Of a stretch of DNA of 64,000 nt, positions 7,997 to 15,803 are shown piece by piece; position 1 is the first letter of the stretch; the number at the start of each line of letters is the position of its first letter. Both the position numbers and the translations under genes were made by a program. Location of the stretch: the NCBI GenBank assembly GCA_964398225.1, contig CAYNLY010000001.1, positions 1-64,000 on the forward strand. Reading direction: 5' to 3'. The notes beneath the pieces are model-generated. The model had not been told where the DNA came from. It was given only the letters and a program-made list of their open reading frames with translations, and ran no database searches. Origin of the DNA: CAYNLY01 sp964398225. GTDB taxonomy: Bacteria; Pseudomonadota; Zetaproteobacteria; Mariprofundales; Mariprofundaceae.

Positions 7997-8422
7997 GCCT
8001 GAAGCCGCCGCTCGGCCCAGCGATGGAACCGGTGCATCCTCGACCATCTCGATCTCCACGGGCCGGCCGTCCGGCCTAAAGGCCCAGACCTCGAGCCTGC
8101 CCCGCGTTTCCGGATCCACCAGCATCCGAAGCGCGGATGGGCCGGTTTTGGCGAGCAGGGCCTCGTTCCAGGCAGGCGGGTGTTCGTGGTTTCCGGACTG
8201 CACGATGCCGATCACCTTGTCCTGCGCGGCATCCTCGACGGAACGCATGCCGGTGACGGTGGCCAGGCAACCCTCGGGTGTGCGCTCGATTTCGCCGACG
8301 AGCAAGCCGCTAAAGCCGGCTTCGGGTTCGGCCTGGAGGTGGTGCAGCATGTCCTGCAATGCGTGGCGCATGATGCGCACCTTGCCAATCTGGTCTATGC
8401 TGGGCCTGCTCGGGGTGTTCAT
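7994..8422 (-). CDS. Conserved-looking hypothetical protein, possible degenerate JAB/MPN fold
   Basis: A 142-residue soluble protein that I do not firmly recognise. The segment GFSGLLVGE, a later SGNHEHPPAW and the closing LRMLVDPETRGRLEVWAF resemble the order of strands in JAB/MPN (JAMM) isopeptidase domains, where ExxxHxH and a later aspartate bind zinc. Here the first glutamate position and the SxxD motif are not clear, so the protein would be either divergent or catalytically inactive. It lies upstream of hemA with a 9-base gap and has its own predicted promoter. An in-frame internal ATG at 8371 is an alternative start. Confidence 0.5.
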   Translation of the reverse strand: MNTPSRPSIDQIGKVRIMRHALQDMLHHLQAEPEAGFSGLLVGEIERTPEGCLATVTGMRSVEDAAQDKVIGIVQSGNHEHPPAWNEALLAKTGPSALRMLVDPETRGRLEVWAFRPDGRPVEIEMVEDAPVPSLGRAAASG

Positions 8423-8429
8423 GCCCCGC

Positions 8430-8457
8430 AGCCTAGCCGCACGCGGGGTGTGGGCAA
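8430..8457 (-). promoter_or_regulatory. Predicted leaderless promoter of the 7994-8422 gene
   Basis: On the minus strand TTGCCC (8457-8452) and TAGGCT (8435-8430) are separated by 16 bases. The -10 box ends seven bases before the ATG, so transcription would start at or next to the start codon. Confidence 0.5.
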
Positions 8458-8461
8458 GATG

Positions 8462-8475
8462 GTGATTTGCATCAC
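8462..8475. promoter_or_regulatory. Crp/Fnr-type operator, GTGAT-N4-ATCAC
   Basis: A perfect inverted repeat, GTGAT TTGC ATCAC, seven bases upstream of the -35 box of the M23 peptidase promoter. It matches the half-site pattern of the Crp/Fnr family. A second copy (one mismatch between half-sites) lies at 40012-40025. A Crp/Fnr-family protein is encoded 1.1 kb away. Confidence 0.55.
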
Positions 8476-8482
8476 AGCAACC

Positions 8483-8511
8483 TTGACCCCTGCGGCCAGG
8501 GTTGCTAGCAA
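8483..8511 (+). promoter_or_regulatory. Predicted promoter of the M23 peptidase gene
   Basis: TTGACC (8483-8488), 17-base spacer, TAGCAA (8506-8511). The same two hexamers with the same spacing precede tRNA-Val (13464-13492), which supports both calls. Expected start of transcription is near 8518. Confidence 0.6.
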
Positions 8512-8538
8512 ACGGCGGCGCAGGAGGGTGTTCCGGTC

Positions 8539-9477
8539 TTGAAGACGTATTCGCTGATGCTCGTTCCCGAATCCGGGGAGGTTCGCGGCTTCCGCCTGAG
8601 CCGGGGCGTGGTTCTGGGCGGTGCCTGCCTGCTCGTTGCGCTGATCGTGTTCGGCGTGCTGGGGATCGTGGGAAGCTTCAAGGCCGGGAAGCTTGCCCTG
8701 CAGCTTGCGCAGACCGAACGGGCGCTGGCGCATGCGCAGGCGCGCTATGAGGCAAGGCTTCTTGCTCTGCGCGAACAGAACGATGCGGAACAGAAGAAGC
8801 TTGCGGTCTATGCGCGCGAGCTGGGCCGGCTCCAGGCCCGGGTGGCCAGGCTGGATGCGCTGGGCAGCCAGCTCGTCGATGTGGCGAGGCTCGATGCTTC
8901 GACGTTCGATTTCAGCGTGGCGCCGGCGTTCGGCGGCCCGCGCACCGAGAGCGCCGGCGCCGAAGGCATCGAGGATCGGCTGCTGCGCGACCTCGCCCGG
9001 CTGGGCGGGCGCCTCGAGCAGCTCGATACGCAGTTGATGGCCCTTGATTATGTGCTGGAGAGTCAGCGCACGGAGGCCGAGGCGAAGCCGCATGCCTGGC
9101 CGACCGAAGGCGGATGGCTGAGCTCCGGATACGGGCAGCGCACGGATCCGTTCACCGGCCTGCCGGCGCCGCATCACGGAGTGGACATCGCAAACCGGTT
9201 CGGCGCGCCGGTGTTGGCGGCAAGCCGCGGCATCGTCACCTTTGCGGGCAAGATGAAGGACTTCGGCTACATGGTCGAGATCGATCACGGCTATGGGTAC
9301 CGTACCCGCTACGGGCATCTGTCCGCGGTCACGGTGAAGGTCGGCGATCTGGTCGAGGACAATCAGCTCATCGGCCGGATCGGTTCGACGGGACGCTCGA
9401 CGGGCCCGCATCTGCACTACGAGGTTCACCGCTTCGGGCGGCACATCAACCCGCTGCCGTTCCTGCCGAGGGGCTGA
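8539..9477 (+). CDS. M23-family murein endopeptidase, membrane-anchored
   Basis: A 312-residue protein of the NlpD/LytM/MepM type. A membrane helix (about residues 24-46) follows a short cytoplasmic tail. Residues 50-115 are an alanine- and glutamine-rich coiled coil, and the C-terminal peptidase domain has the zinc ligands H212/D216 (HHGVD) and H291xH293 (HLHYEV), so it looks catalytically intact. It should cut peptidoglycan cross-links in the periplasm. The start is TTG at 8539 with AGGAGG (8522-8527) eleven bases before it; no ATG or GTG lies near. A predicted promoter and a Crp/Fnr-type box lie directly upstream. Confidence 0.88.
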   Translation: MKTYSLMLVPESGEVRGFRLSRGVVLGGACLLVALIVFGVLGIVGSFKAGKLALQLAQTERALAHAQARYEARLLALREQNDAEQKKLAVYARELGRLQARVARLDALGSQLVDVARLDASTFDFSVAPAFGGPRTESAGAEGIEDRLLRDLARLGGRLEQLDTQLMALDYVLESQRTEAEAKPHAWPTEGGWLSSGYGQRTDPFTGLPAPHHGVDIANRFGAPVLAASRGIVTFAGKMKDFGYMVEIDHGYGYRTRYGHLSAVTVKVGDLVEDNQLIGRIGSTGRSTGPHLHYEVHRFGRHINPLPFLPRG

Positions 9478-9512
9478 CCGCTTTCTCCGTTCGGGGCTCC
9501 CGGACGCAGCCA

Positions 9513-9539
9513 TCAAGTATCCGCGCCAATCGCCGATAG
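9513..9539 (+). promoter_or_regulatory. Predicted sigma-28 (FliA) promoter of the Crp/Fnr regulator
   Basis: TCAAGTAT (9513-9520), 11-base spacer, GCCGATAG (9532-9539), against the FliA consensus TAAAGTTT-N11-GCCGATAA: 6 of 8 and 7 of 8 matches with exact spacing. The same architecture precedes fliC and fliS. It lies between the M23 gene stop and the GTG start at 9576. Confidence 0.62.
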
Positions 9540-9575
9540 GGATCAGGGACCGATGCTTCGGTCGGAGATCGGGCT

Positions 9576-10127
9576 GTGCAGGTGATTCCCTCCGACGCGC
9601 CGCTGGATGCGCGCACCACCGTGCCGGATTCCTGGCTGGATGCGCGCAGCCTCGTCTTCGATGCCGGCGCGATCCTCGCGCTGCAGGGCGACGTCCACCC
9701 GGCGCTCGTTCTCGAAAAGGGCACGGTCGATCATGTCTTCGTGTCCCGGCGCGGACGGGAGCTGATTCTGGCCTGCCACCATCCCGGCGAGATGGTCGGG
9801 CTTGCCTCGGCACTGCTTGAGGCGCCCGGCACCGGCTCGCTGGTCGCGGGATCGGAGGGAGCGGTTGTGCGGCGGGTATCCGGGCGGGTGCTGGATCAGT
9901 GGCGCCGGCAGCCGGCGATGCTCCAGCTTGCCCGGCAGGCGATTCAGGCCGAGCGCCTGGCCGGAGCTTCGGTGATGTCGGTGGCCGAACGGCTCCGCTG
10001 GCTGGGCGGGGGGCTGGATGCCGTCAGCAAGGCCCGGCTGGCCGCGATGCTCGGCTGCACGCGCGAGGCGCTCAGCCGGACGATTTCCAGACTCGGCAGG
10101 GAAAAGCACGGCGGAAGCCGCGCCTGA
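9576..10127 (+). CDS. Short Crp/Fnr-family transcriptional regulator
   Basis: A 183-residue protein, shorter than the usual 210-250. It has a cyclic-nucleotide-binding-like beta-roll (about 25-100) and a C-terminal winged helix with recognition helix TREALSRTISRL (162-173). That helix keeps E164, S167 and R168, the ExxSR pattern of Fnr-type proteins, plus R163 as in Crp's RE pair. There is no N-terminal cysteine cluster, so it should not be an oxygen-sensing 4Fe-4S Fnr. GTG 9576 is the only fitting start. A predicted sigma-28 promoter lies upstream, which would place it in the late flagellar regulon. The ligand is unknown. Confidence 0.82.
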   Translation: MQVIPSDAPLDARTTVPDSWLDARSLVFDAGAILALQGDVHPALVLEKGTVDHVFVSRRGRELILACHHPGEMVGLASALLEAPGTGSLVAGSEGAVVRRVSGRVLDQWRRQPAMLQLARQAIQAERLAGASVMSVAERLRWLGGGLDAVSKARLAAMLGCTREALSRTISRLGREKHGGSRA

Positions 10128-10131
10128 TCGT

Positions 10132-12435
10132 TCAGCTCCCGCCTGCCTCCCATTGCACGATGCTTCCCTCCGGATCCCTGGCGCGAGCGGAGGCGATCGC
10201 GGCCATGTTCACGATGTCGTCCACGCCGGCGCCGGTCTGGAGCACGTGCACCTGCTGCGGCAGGCCCAGCAGCACCGGCCCGATCGCGGTTCCGCCCCCG
10301 AGCTCGCGGAGCAGCTTGTAGGCGATGTTGCCCGCCTGCATCGTGGGGAAGATCAGCACGTTGGCCGGTTCCTTGAGCTTGCTGAACGGATACTGGCGCA
10401 GAAACTCGAGATTCACGGCCGTGTCGGCCTGCATCTCGCCGTCCACCACGATCTCCGGATGCCGTTCGTGCAGGATGCTCGTGGCCTCGGCCACCTTGCG
10501 CGTTTCCGGATGGTCCACGCTCCCGAAGTTGGAGAACGAAAGCATCGCGACCTTCGGATCGCAGCCCAGCGAGGAGGCGGTGCGCGCGGCCAGCACGGCC
10601 AGATCGGCGAGTTCCCGGGCGTTCATCGAGACGTTGACCGTGCAGTCGGCCAGGAAATAGACGCCGTTTTCCATGATCATGATGTACAGGCCGTAGACAT
10701 GGAACTTCCGGCCGCGCTCGTCGTGGCCGAGCACCTTCAGCACGGGACGGAGCACGTTCGGATAGTGGGCGGTCCGGCCCGACAGCATGCCGTCCGCAAG
10801 CCCCCTCCGGACCATCATGGCTCCGAGCACGTTCCAGTCCCCCCGGAGGGTGCTCAGCGCCTCGTCGTGCAACACGCCGTGGCGCTTGCGGTCGAAGTAA
10901 TAAGACTCGGCAAGGCTGACCAGACGCGCATCCTCGATGCCGGGGTCGAGAACCTCGATCCCCTCCATGTCCAGGCCCGCCTCGAAACAGATTTTCTGGA
11001 GCCGTGAGCCGCGCCCGATCAGGATCGGTTCGGCGATGCCCATCTCCTTCATCTCGATGGCCGCGCGGATGACCTTTTCATCCTCACCCTCGGGGAGCAC
11101 GAGCCGGATCGGATTCGTGCGCGCCTTTTCCATGATCGCGCGCATGAACAGTCGCGAGGAATCCACGCGCGCGGCCAGGCTTTCCCGGTAGGCCGACTCA
11201 TTGGTCATCGGGCGGCCGGCCACGCCCGAGTCGGTGGCCGCACGCGCGACCGCCGTCGGAACGACCTCGATCAGCCGCGGATCGAACGGCTTGGGCAGGA
11301 TGTATTCCGGGCCGAAGCGGAGTTCCTTCAGTCCGTAGGCGCGCAGCACCTGCTCGGGGACATCCTCGCGCGCAAGCCCCGCCAGCGCGTGCACGGCAGC
11401 GATTTTCATCTCTTCGTTGAAGGTCGTCGCCCGGGCATCCAGCGCGCCCCGGAACAGGAACGGAAAGCCCAGCACGTTGTTGACCTGGTTCGGATGATCG
11501 GAGCGTCCGGTGGCCATGATGAGGTCCTTGCGCGTGGCCATGGCCAGGTCGTAGGCGATTTCGGGATCGGGATTGGCCATCGCGAACACGATCGGGCGCT
11601 CCGCCATCGTGCGCAGCATTTCCGGGGTCACCACGTTGCCCTCGGAAAGGCCCACGAACACGTCGGCGTCCCGCATCGCCTCGGCCAGCGTGCGTTCGGG
11701 CCGGTCGGTCGCGAAATAGGCCTTGTGCGGCGGCAGCTCCTCGTCCCGGTCCTTGGAGATCACGCCCTTGCGGTCGAGCAGCAGGATGTTTTCCCTCGGC
11801 GCGCCGAGGGTTTCGATCAGCTTCATGCAGGCAACACCCGCCGCGCCCGCGCCCAGGCATACGATCTTGACCTGATTGAGCTCCTTGCCCTGAAGAAGCA
11901 GTGCGTTCAGCAGGCCGGCCGCCATGATGACCGCCGTGCCGTGCTGGTCGTCGTGCAGCACGGGGATGTTCACGCGCTCCTTGAGCGCCTGTTCGACCTC
12001 GAAGCACTCCGGGGCGCGGATGTCCTCGAGGTTGATGCCGCCGAAGGTCGGGGCGATGCGGGCGATCGTTTCCACCAGTGTCGCCGGGTCGGATTCGTCG
12101 ATTTCGATGTCGAACACGTCGATGTCCGCAAAGCGCTTGAACAGCACGGCCTTGCCTTCCATGACCGGCTTGCCGGCAAGCGCCCCGATGTTGCCCAGTC
12201 CGAGCACGGCCGAGCCGTTGCTGATCACGGCCACCAGATTGCCCTTCGAGGTGTATTCGTAGGCGAGCTCGGGGTTTTTCGCGATTTCGAGGCAAGGCTC
12301 GGCGACGCCGGGCGTATAGGCCAGCGAGAGATCGCGCTGGGTCAGGCAGGGCTTCGTGGCCCGGATCGAAATCTTTCCGGGCGTGGGATGGCGGTGATAT
12401 TCGAGCGCTTCCTCGCGCAGGGTTTCCTTTGGCAT
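10132..12435 (-). CDS. maeB: NADP-dependent malic enzyme with phosphotransacetylase-like domain
   Basis: A 767-residue fusion typical of MaeB. Residues 1 to about 420 are the malic enzyme: [12 protein letters not shown] near the N-terminus, the substrate region [11 protein letters not shown] and the nucleotide-binding [12 protein letters not shown]. Residues from about 430 to the end resemble phosphate acetyltransferase, which in MaeB proteins is regulatory (acetyl-CoA sensing) rather than catalytic. It decarboxylates malate to pyruvate, giving NADPH. It is convergent with the Crp/Fnr gene (4-base gap) and divergent from panE. Confidence 0.95.
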   Translation of the reverse strand: MPKETLREEALEYHRHPTPGKISIRATKPCLTQRDLSLAYTPGVAEPCLEIAKNPELAYEYTSKGNLVAVISNGSAVLGLGNIGALAGKPVMEGKAVLFKRFADIDVFDIEIDESDPATLVETIARIAPTFGGINLEDIRAPECFEVEQALKERVNIPVLHDDQHGTAVIMAAGLLNALLLQGKELNQVKIVCLGAGAAGVACMKLIETLGAPRENILLLDRKGVISKDRDEELPPHKAYFATDRPERTLAEAMRDADVFVGLSEGNVVTPEMLRTMAERPIVFAMANPDPEIAYDLAMATRKDLIMATGRSDHPNQVNNVLGFPFLFRGALDARATTFNEEMKIAAVHALAGLAREDVPEQVLRAYGLKELRFGPEYILPKPFDPRLIEVVPTAVARAATDSGVAGRPMTNESAYRESLAARVDSSRLFMRAIMEKARTNPIRLVLPEGEDEKVIRAAIEMKEMGIAEPILIGRGSRLQKICFEAGLDMEGIEVLDPGIEDARLVSLAESYYFDRKRHGVLHDEALSTLRGDWNVLGAMMVRRGLADGMLSGRTAHYPNVLRPVLKVLGHDERGRKFHVYGLYIMIMENGVYFLADCTVNVSMNARELADLAVLAARTASSLGCDPKVAMLSFSNFGSVDHPETRKVAEATSILHERHPEIVVDGEMQADTAVNLEFLRQYPFSKLKEPANVLIFPTMQAGNIAYKLLRELGGGTAIGPVLLGLPQQVHVLQTGAGVDDIVNMAAIASARARDPEGSIVQWEAGGS

Positions 12436-12492
12436 GGGATGCGTGCTCCGTTAGCTTGGCAGGATGCGGCGGGCATCGTGCCCGGCGCGCCT

Positions 12493-12521
12493 AGCCTAGC
12501 CGGAGGCATCCGGCGGGTCAT
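12493..12521 (-). promoter_or_regulatory. Predicted promoter of maeB
   Basis: On the minus strand ATGACC (12521-12516), 17-base spacer, TAGGCT (12498-12493). The -35 differs from the recurrent TTGACC by one base. Transcription should start near 12486, giving a leader of about 50 bases. The intergenic region also holds the repeat CCTAGCCTAGCC (12490-12501). Confidence 0.45.
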
Positions 12522-12555
12522 CCGGCCATCTGCGTCAGGAAGGGGGAAGCGGTTC

Positions 12556-13467
12556 ATGAAGGTTGCGATCGCGGGTGCGGGGGCGGTCGGATGCCACTAC
12601 GGGAGCCTGATGCAGCAGGCGGGCATCGAGGTCGTGTTTCTTGCCCGAGGCGAGCATCTGCGGGCGATGCGGCGGGAAGGTCTCGTGCACATCACGCCCC
12701 GGGGCGAGGTGCGGCTGAAGGTGCAGGCAAGCGACGATCCCTCCTGCCTGGAGGCTGCCGACGTCGTGTTTCTCACCTGCAAGACCACTGGGCTTCAGGC
12801 GCTTTGCGAACAGATGCGCGGGCATCTGAAGCCTGGCGCGATCCTCGTGACGCTGCAGAACGGCATCGAGGCGCCCGCGCTGGTCGCGGGGCTTTTCCCC
12901 GGGCATCCCGTGATTGCGGGTTCGGCGTTCATCGGCGCCCGCATCGAGCGGCCGGGCTGCGTGGTCCATTCGGCGGCGGGCCTCATCCGGATTGCCCCCT
13001 GGGCGCATGCCGACGAGGAGCACATGGCCGCGGTGCTCGATCTGCTCGATCAGGCGGGCGTTCCGGTCGAGCGGTGCGAGGACGCGCGCACGATGCTCTG
13101 GCACAAGATGCTCTGGAACTGCGGCTTCAATGCGATCACGGCGCTTACGCGGCGCCATGCGCGCGACATTGCATGCTTCGATGAAACGGCGCGCATCGCC
13201 CGCGAGGCCATGCTTGAAACCTTGCGCGCCGCGGTGGCCGACGGCGCGAGGCTGGACGAGGAAGAGGTGGATCGTCAGATGCGGATCACCCGGGAGCTCG
13301 GGCCGGTCAAGACCAGCATGTGGCAGGACATCGAGCAGGGGCGGAAAACCGAGATCGAGGCGATGAACGGCCAGGTCGTCGTCGTCAGCCGGGAGCACGG
13401 GCTGGATGCGCCGGTCAACGCGATGCTTACGGCGCTGATCCATGCGCTCGAAGCCCGCGAGCATTGA
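12556..13467 (+). CDS. panE: 2-dehydropantoate 2-reductase
   Basis: A 303-residue ketopantoate reductase. The NADPH-binding GxGxxG is at residues 7-12 (GAGAVG); QNGIEAP and the helical C-terminal domain with the lysine in LWHKMLWNCGFN are typical of the family. It reduces ketopantoate to pantoate for pantothenate and coenzyme A synthesis. ATG 12556 follows a purine-rich AGGAAGGGGGAAG ribosome site and starts the Rossmann strand at once. The long frame that continues upstream is antisense to maeB and is not real. The stop codon overlaps the -35 box of the tRNA-Val promoter. Confidence 0.9.
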   Translation: MKVAIAGAGAVGCHYGSLMQQAGIEVVFLARGEHLRAMRREGLVHITPRGEVRLKVQASDDPSCLEAADVVFLTCKTTGLQALCEQMRGHLKPGAILVTLQNGIEAPALVAGLFPGHPVIAGSAFIGARIERPGCVVHSAAGLIRIAPWAHADEEHMAAVLDLLDQAGVPVERCEDARTMLWHKMLWNCGFNAITALTRRHARDIACFDETARIAREAMLETLRAAVADGARLDEEEVDRQMRITRELGPVKTSMWQDIEQGRKTEIEAMNGQVVVVSREHGLDAPVNAMLTALIHALEAREH

Positions 13468-13492
13468 CCGGGATGATGCGGTTTGCTAGCAA
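13464..13492 (+). promoter_or_regulatory. Predicted promoter of tRNA-Val
   Basis: TTGACC (13464-13469), 17-base spacer, TAGCAA (13487-13492), 18 bases before the tRNA 5' end. It is identical in both boxes and spacing to the M23 peptidase promoter at 8483-8511. The -35 box overlaps the panE stop codon. Confidence 0.65.
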
Positions 13493-13510
13493 TCGCGCCC
13501 CACGAAACAG

Positions 13511-13585
13511 GGGCGATTAGCTCAGCGGGAGAGCACTGCCTTCACACGGCAGGGGTCGGTGGTTCGATCCCACCATCGCCCACCA
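13511..13585 (+). tRNA. tRNA-Val (anticodon CAC), CCA encoded
   Basis: A complete cloverleaf of 75 bases: acceptor GGGCGAT/ATCGCCC, D-stem GCTC/GAGC, anticodon stem CTGCC/GGCAG with loop TTCACAC, T-stem GGTGG/CCACC with TTCGATC loop, and an encoded 3' CCA. The anticodon CAC reads GUG, a favoured valine codon in a GC-rich genome. It stands alone between panE and recG. Confidence 0.97.
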
Positions 13586-13595
13586 TCCAGAGGAA

Positions 13596-13619
13596 GATGC
13601 CGCCCACCCGGGCGGCATC
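13596..13619 (+). terminator. Perfect hairpin after tRNA-Val
   Basis: GATGCCGCCC, loop ACCC, then GGGCGGCATC: a 10-base-pair perfect stem eleven bases after the tRNA CCA. It is followed by TCCGCTTTGG rather than a clear T run, so it may end the tRNA transcript weakly or act as a processing or stability element. Confidence 0.5.
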
Positions 13620-13714
13620 TCCGCTTTGGGGCCGCGGGTTCCGGCTGGGAAGGCAGCCGCCCGGAATTGCCGCTCCGGCTTGTAGGACGGGCCGATCGGT
13701 CCCACCATTGCTTC

Positions 13715-15739
13715 ATGGCGGGCGACACCGCGATCTATAGCGTGTTTGGCGAGCATGTGACCACGCTGAACGGCGTGGGCCCGGCGCTCGCCCGGCGTCT
13801 GGCGCGTCGCGGGGCGGCCACCCTCGGCGATCTGCTGCTGCATTTTCCCAGGCGGTATCTCGACGACCGTACCATCGTGCCCATCGCGCGGCTGACGCCG
13901 GGGGAGCCGGCGCGGATTGCCGGGCGCATTCTGACGCGGGAGGCGCGGGGCGTGGGGCGCGCCCAGCGCGTGCATCTGACGCTTCAGGATGCGACGGGCG
14001 TGCTTTCGCTGATTTTTTTCCACTCCGGCTACATGATGCGCGATGCCCGGCTGGCGCCGGGCCAGTCGATCTGCGTGCGTGGAACACCCGAGATCTGGCA
14101 GGGGCGCCTGCAAATGACCCATCCCGAATGGATGCCGGCCGCGCGTTTCCGGCCCGGCGTGGTTCCGGTCTATCCGCAGCTTGCCGGCATCCGGAGCGAG
14201 CGTCTGCGCGGGTTCATCGACCAGGCGCTCAGGCGGATCGCCGGGCTTGCCAGCCCCCTCGATGCGCTGCCGGGCATCGGGATGCCGCTTGCCCGGGCGC
14301 TGCAGCGCGTGCATGCACCGGAATCGCCGGACGAGGAGGGAATCCGGGCGGCGCTTGAGCGCATCCGCTGCGAGGAGCTGATCGTCTATCTTTCCATGCT
14401 CCGCGAGCGCAGGCAGCAGGCGGAATGCGCCGGCCCCGTGCTCGCCGACGACCGGCTGGACTCGGCGCTGGCCGAGGCCCTGCCGTATCCGCTCACTTCC
14501 GCGCAGGCCGCGGCATGGGGCGAGATCGCCGCCGATCTCGCCTCGGGACGGAGAATGCACCGGCTGTTGCAGGGCGATGTGGGCGCGGGCAAGACATGGG
14601 TGGCGGCGCTGGCCATCGCACGCGCCGTCGGATCGGGCGGCCAGGCCGCGCTGATGGCCCCGACTGAGGTGCTGGCGGCCCAGCATCACCAGACTCTGGC
14701 GGATCTGCTGGAGCCCCTCGGCATCCGCGTCGCGAGGCTCACCGGCGGGACAAGGAGCGCGGACCGACGCCGGATCGTCGAGGCATTGGCCTCGGGCGAC
14801 TGTCGGGCCGTGGTCGGGACGCACGCTCTTTTGTCCGACGACGTCCGCTTCAAGCGGCTCGTTCTCGCGCTCGTGGACGAACAGCATCGCTTCGGGGTCC
14901 GCCAGCGCTGGGCGCTCGCCGACAAGGGCGGGGAGACGGAAGCGGTGCATGTGCTGGCGATGACGGCCACGCCCATCCCCCGGACGCTTGCGCTTGCGCT
15001 GTATGGCGACATGGATCTGAGCGTGATGCGCGGCATGCCCCCGGGCCGCAAACCCGTGGAAACCCGCGTCCTGCCGTCCGGCCGGATGGGAGCGCTCAAG
15101 GCCGGCATCCGCCGGCTGCTCGATGGCGGGGGACGCATCTACTGGATTGTTCCCCGAGTGGATGAGGATGAGGACGGCGCCTCGGTGCGGCAGCGCGCCG
15201 AGGCCCTGGCCCGTCATTTTCCCGATGCCGGCGTGAGCGCGCTGCACGGCCGGATGAAGCCGAAGGAGAAGGAGCGGGTGCTCCGTGATTTCGCGGAAGG
15301 CCGCTGCCGGATGCTGGTCTCCACGACCGTGGTGGAAGTCGGCGTCAACGTGCCGGAAGCAAGGCTCATCGTAATCGAGCAGGCCGAAAGCTACGGGCTT
15401 GCGCAGCTGCATCAGCTGCGAGGGCGCGTCGGCCGGTCCGACGCACAGGGCTACTGCATGCTGATCGCGGGCGAGAACGCAAGCGAGCAGGCGCTCAACC
15501 GGCTGAAGCTGATGGAGACCTGCCACGACGGGCTGGAGCTTGCCGAGGCCGACATGCGGCTGCGCGGGGCGGGCGATGCGCTCGGCACGCGCCAGAGCGG
15601 GGATGCGGCCTTCCGGGTGGTGGATCCGGTCCGCGATGCGCCCCTGATCCGGCGCTGGCACCGCGAACTTCCGGATCTCGGGCTGCCGGATGCGGTAGCA
15701 GGTTTCTGGCGGCCCGATGAGGCCGGCGGCGTGGACTGA
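13715..15739 (+). CDS. recG: ATP-dependent DNA helicase RecG
   Basis: A 674-residue helicase (E. coli 693). The N-terminal wedge/OB domain (about 1-250) is followed by Walker A GDVGAGKT at 287-294, the DEQH box (VDEQHRFGVRQRW), a TATPIPRT motif III and the C-terminal motifs QLRGRVGRS and LRGAGDALGTRQSG. RecG remodels stalled forks and Holliday junctions. ATG 13715 starts the conserved part; the frame continues upstream into the tRNA and is not coding there. The next gene starts 64 bases after its stop. Confidence 0.96.
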   Translation: MAGDTAIYSVFGEHVTTLNGVGPALARRLARRGAATLGDLLLHFPRRYLDDRTIVPIARLTPGEPARIAGRILTREARGVGRAQRVHLTLQDATGVLSLIFFHSGYMMRDARLAPGQSICVRGTPEIWQGRLQMTHPEWMPAARFRPGVVPVYPQLAGIRSERLRGFIDQALRRIAGLASPLDALPGIGMPLARALQRVHAPESPDEEGIRAALERIRCEELIVYLSMLRERRQQAECAGPVLADDRLDSALAEALPYPLTSAQAAAWGEIAADLASGRRMHRLLQGDVGAGKTWVAALAIARAVGSGGQAALMAPTEVLAAQHHQTLADLLEPLGIRVARLTGGTRSADRRRIVEALASGDCRAVVGTHALLSDDVRFKRLVLALVDEQHRFGVRQRWALADKGGETEAVHVLAMTATPIPRTLALALYGDMDLSVMRGMPPGRKPVETRVLPSGRMGALKAGIRRLLDGGGRIYWIVPRVDEDEDGASVRQRAEALARHFPDAGVSALHGRMKPKEKERVLRDFAEGRCRMLVSTTVVEVGVNVPEARLIVIEQAESYGLAQLHQLRGRVGRSDAQGYCMLIAGENASEQALNRLKLMETCHDGLELAEADMRLRGAGDALGTRQSGDAAFRVVDPVRDAPLIRRWHRELPDLGLPDAVAGFWRPDEAGGVD

Positions 15740-15803
15740 ACCTCCCTCGATTGGCGTGTTCCTTGCTTGCCGTCTCCCGAGTTCCATCGAACGGGAGATG
15801 CCC

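Noticed and set aside
9576..10127. The Crp/Fnr protein as an oxygen-sensing Fnr
   Set aside because: The N-terminal cysteine cluster needed for a 4Fe-4S sensor is absent.
12490..12501. CCTAGCCTAGCC between maeB and panE as a repeat or operator
   Set aside because: It is explained by a TAGGCT -10 box and a chance partial duplication; no further copies with the same arrangement were found.
11389..12555. The open frame upstream of panE, which would give a 692-residue protein
   Set aside because: It is antisense to maeB. The panE Rossmann fold starts at ATG 12556 directly after a good ribosome site.
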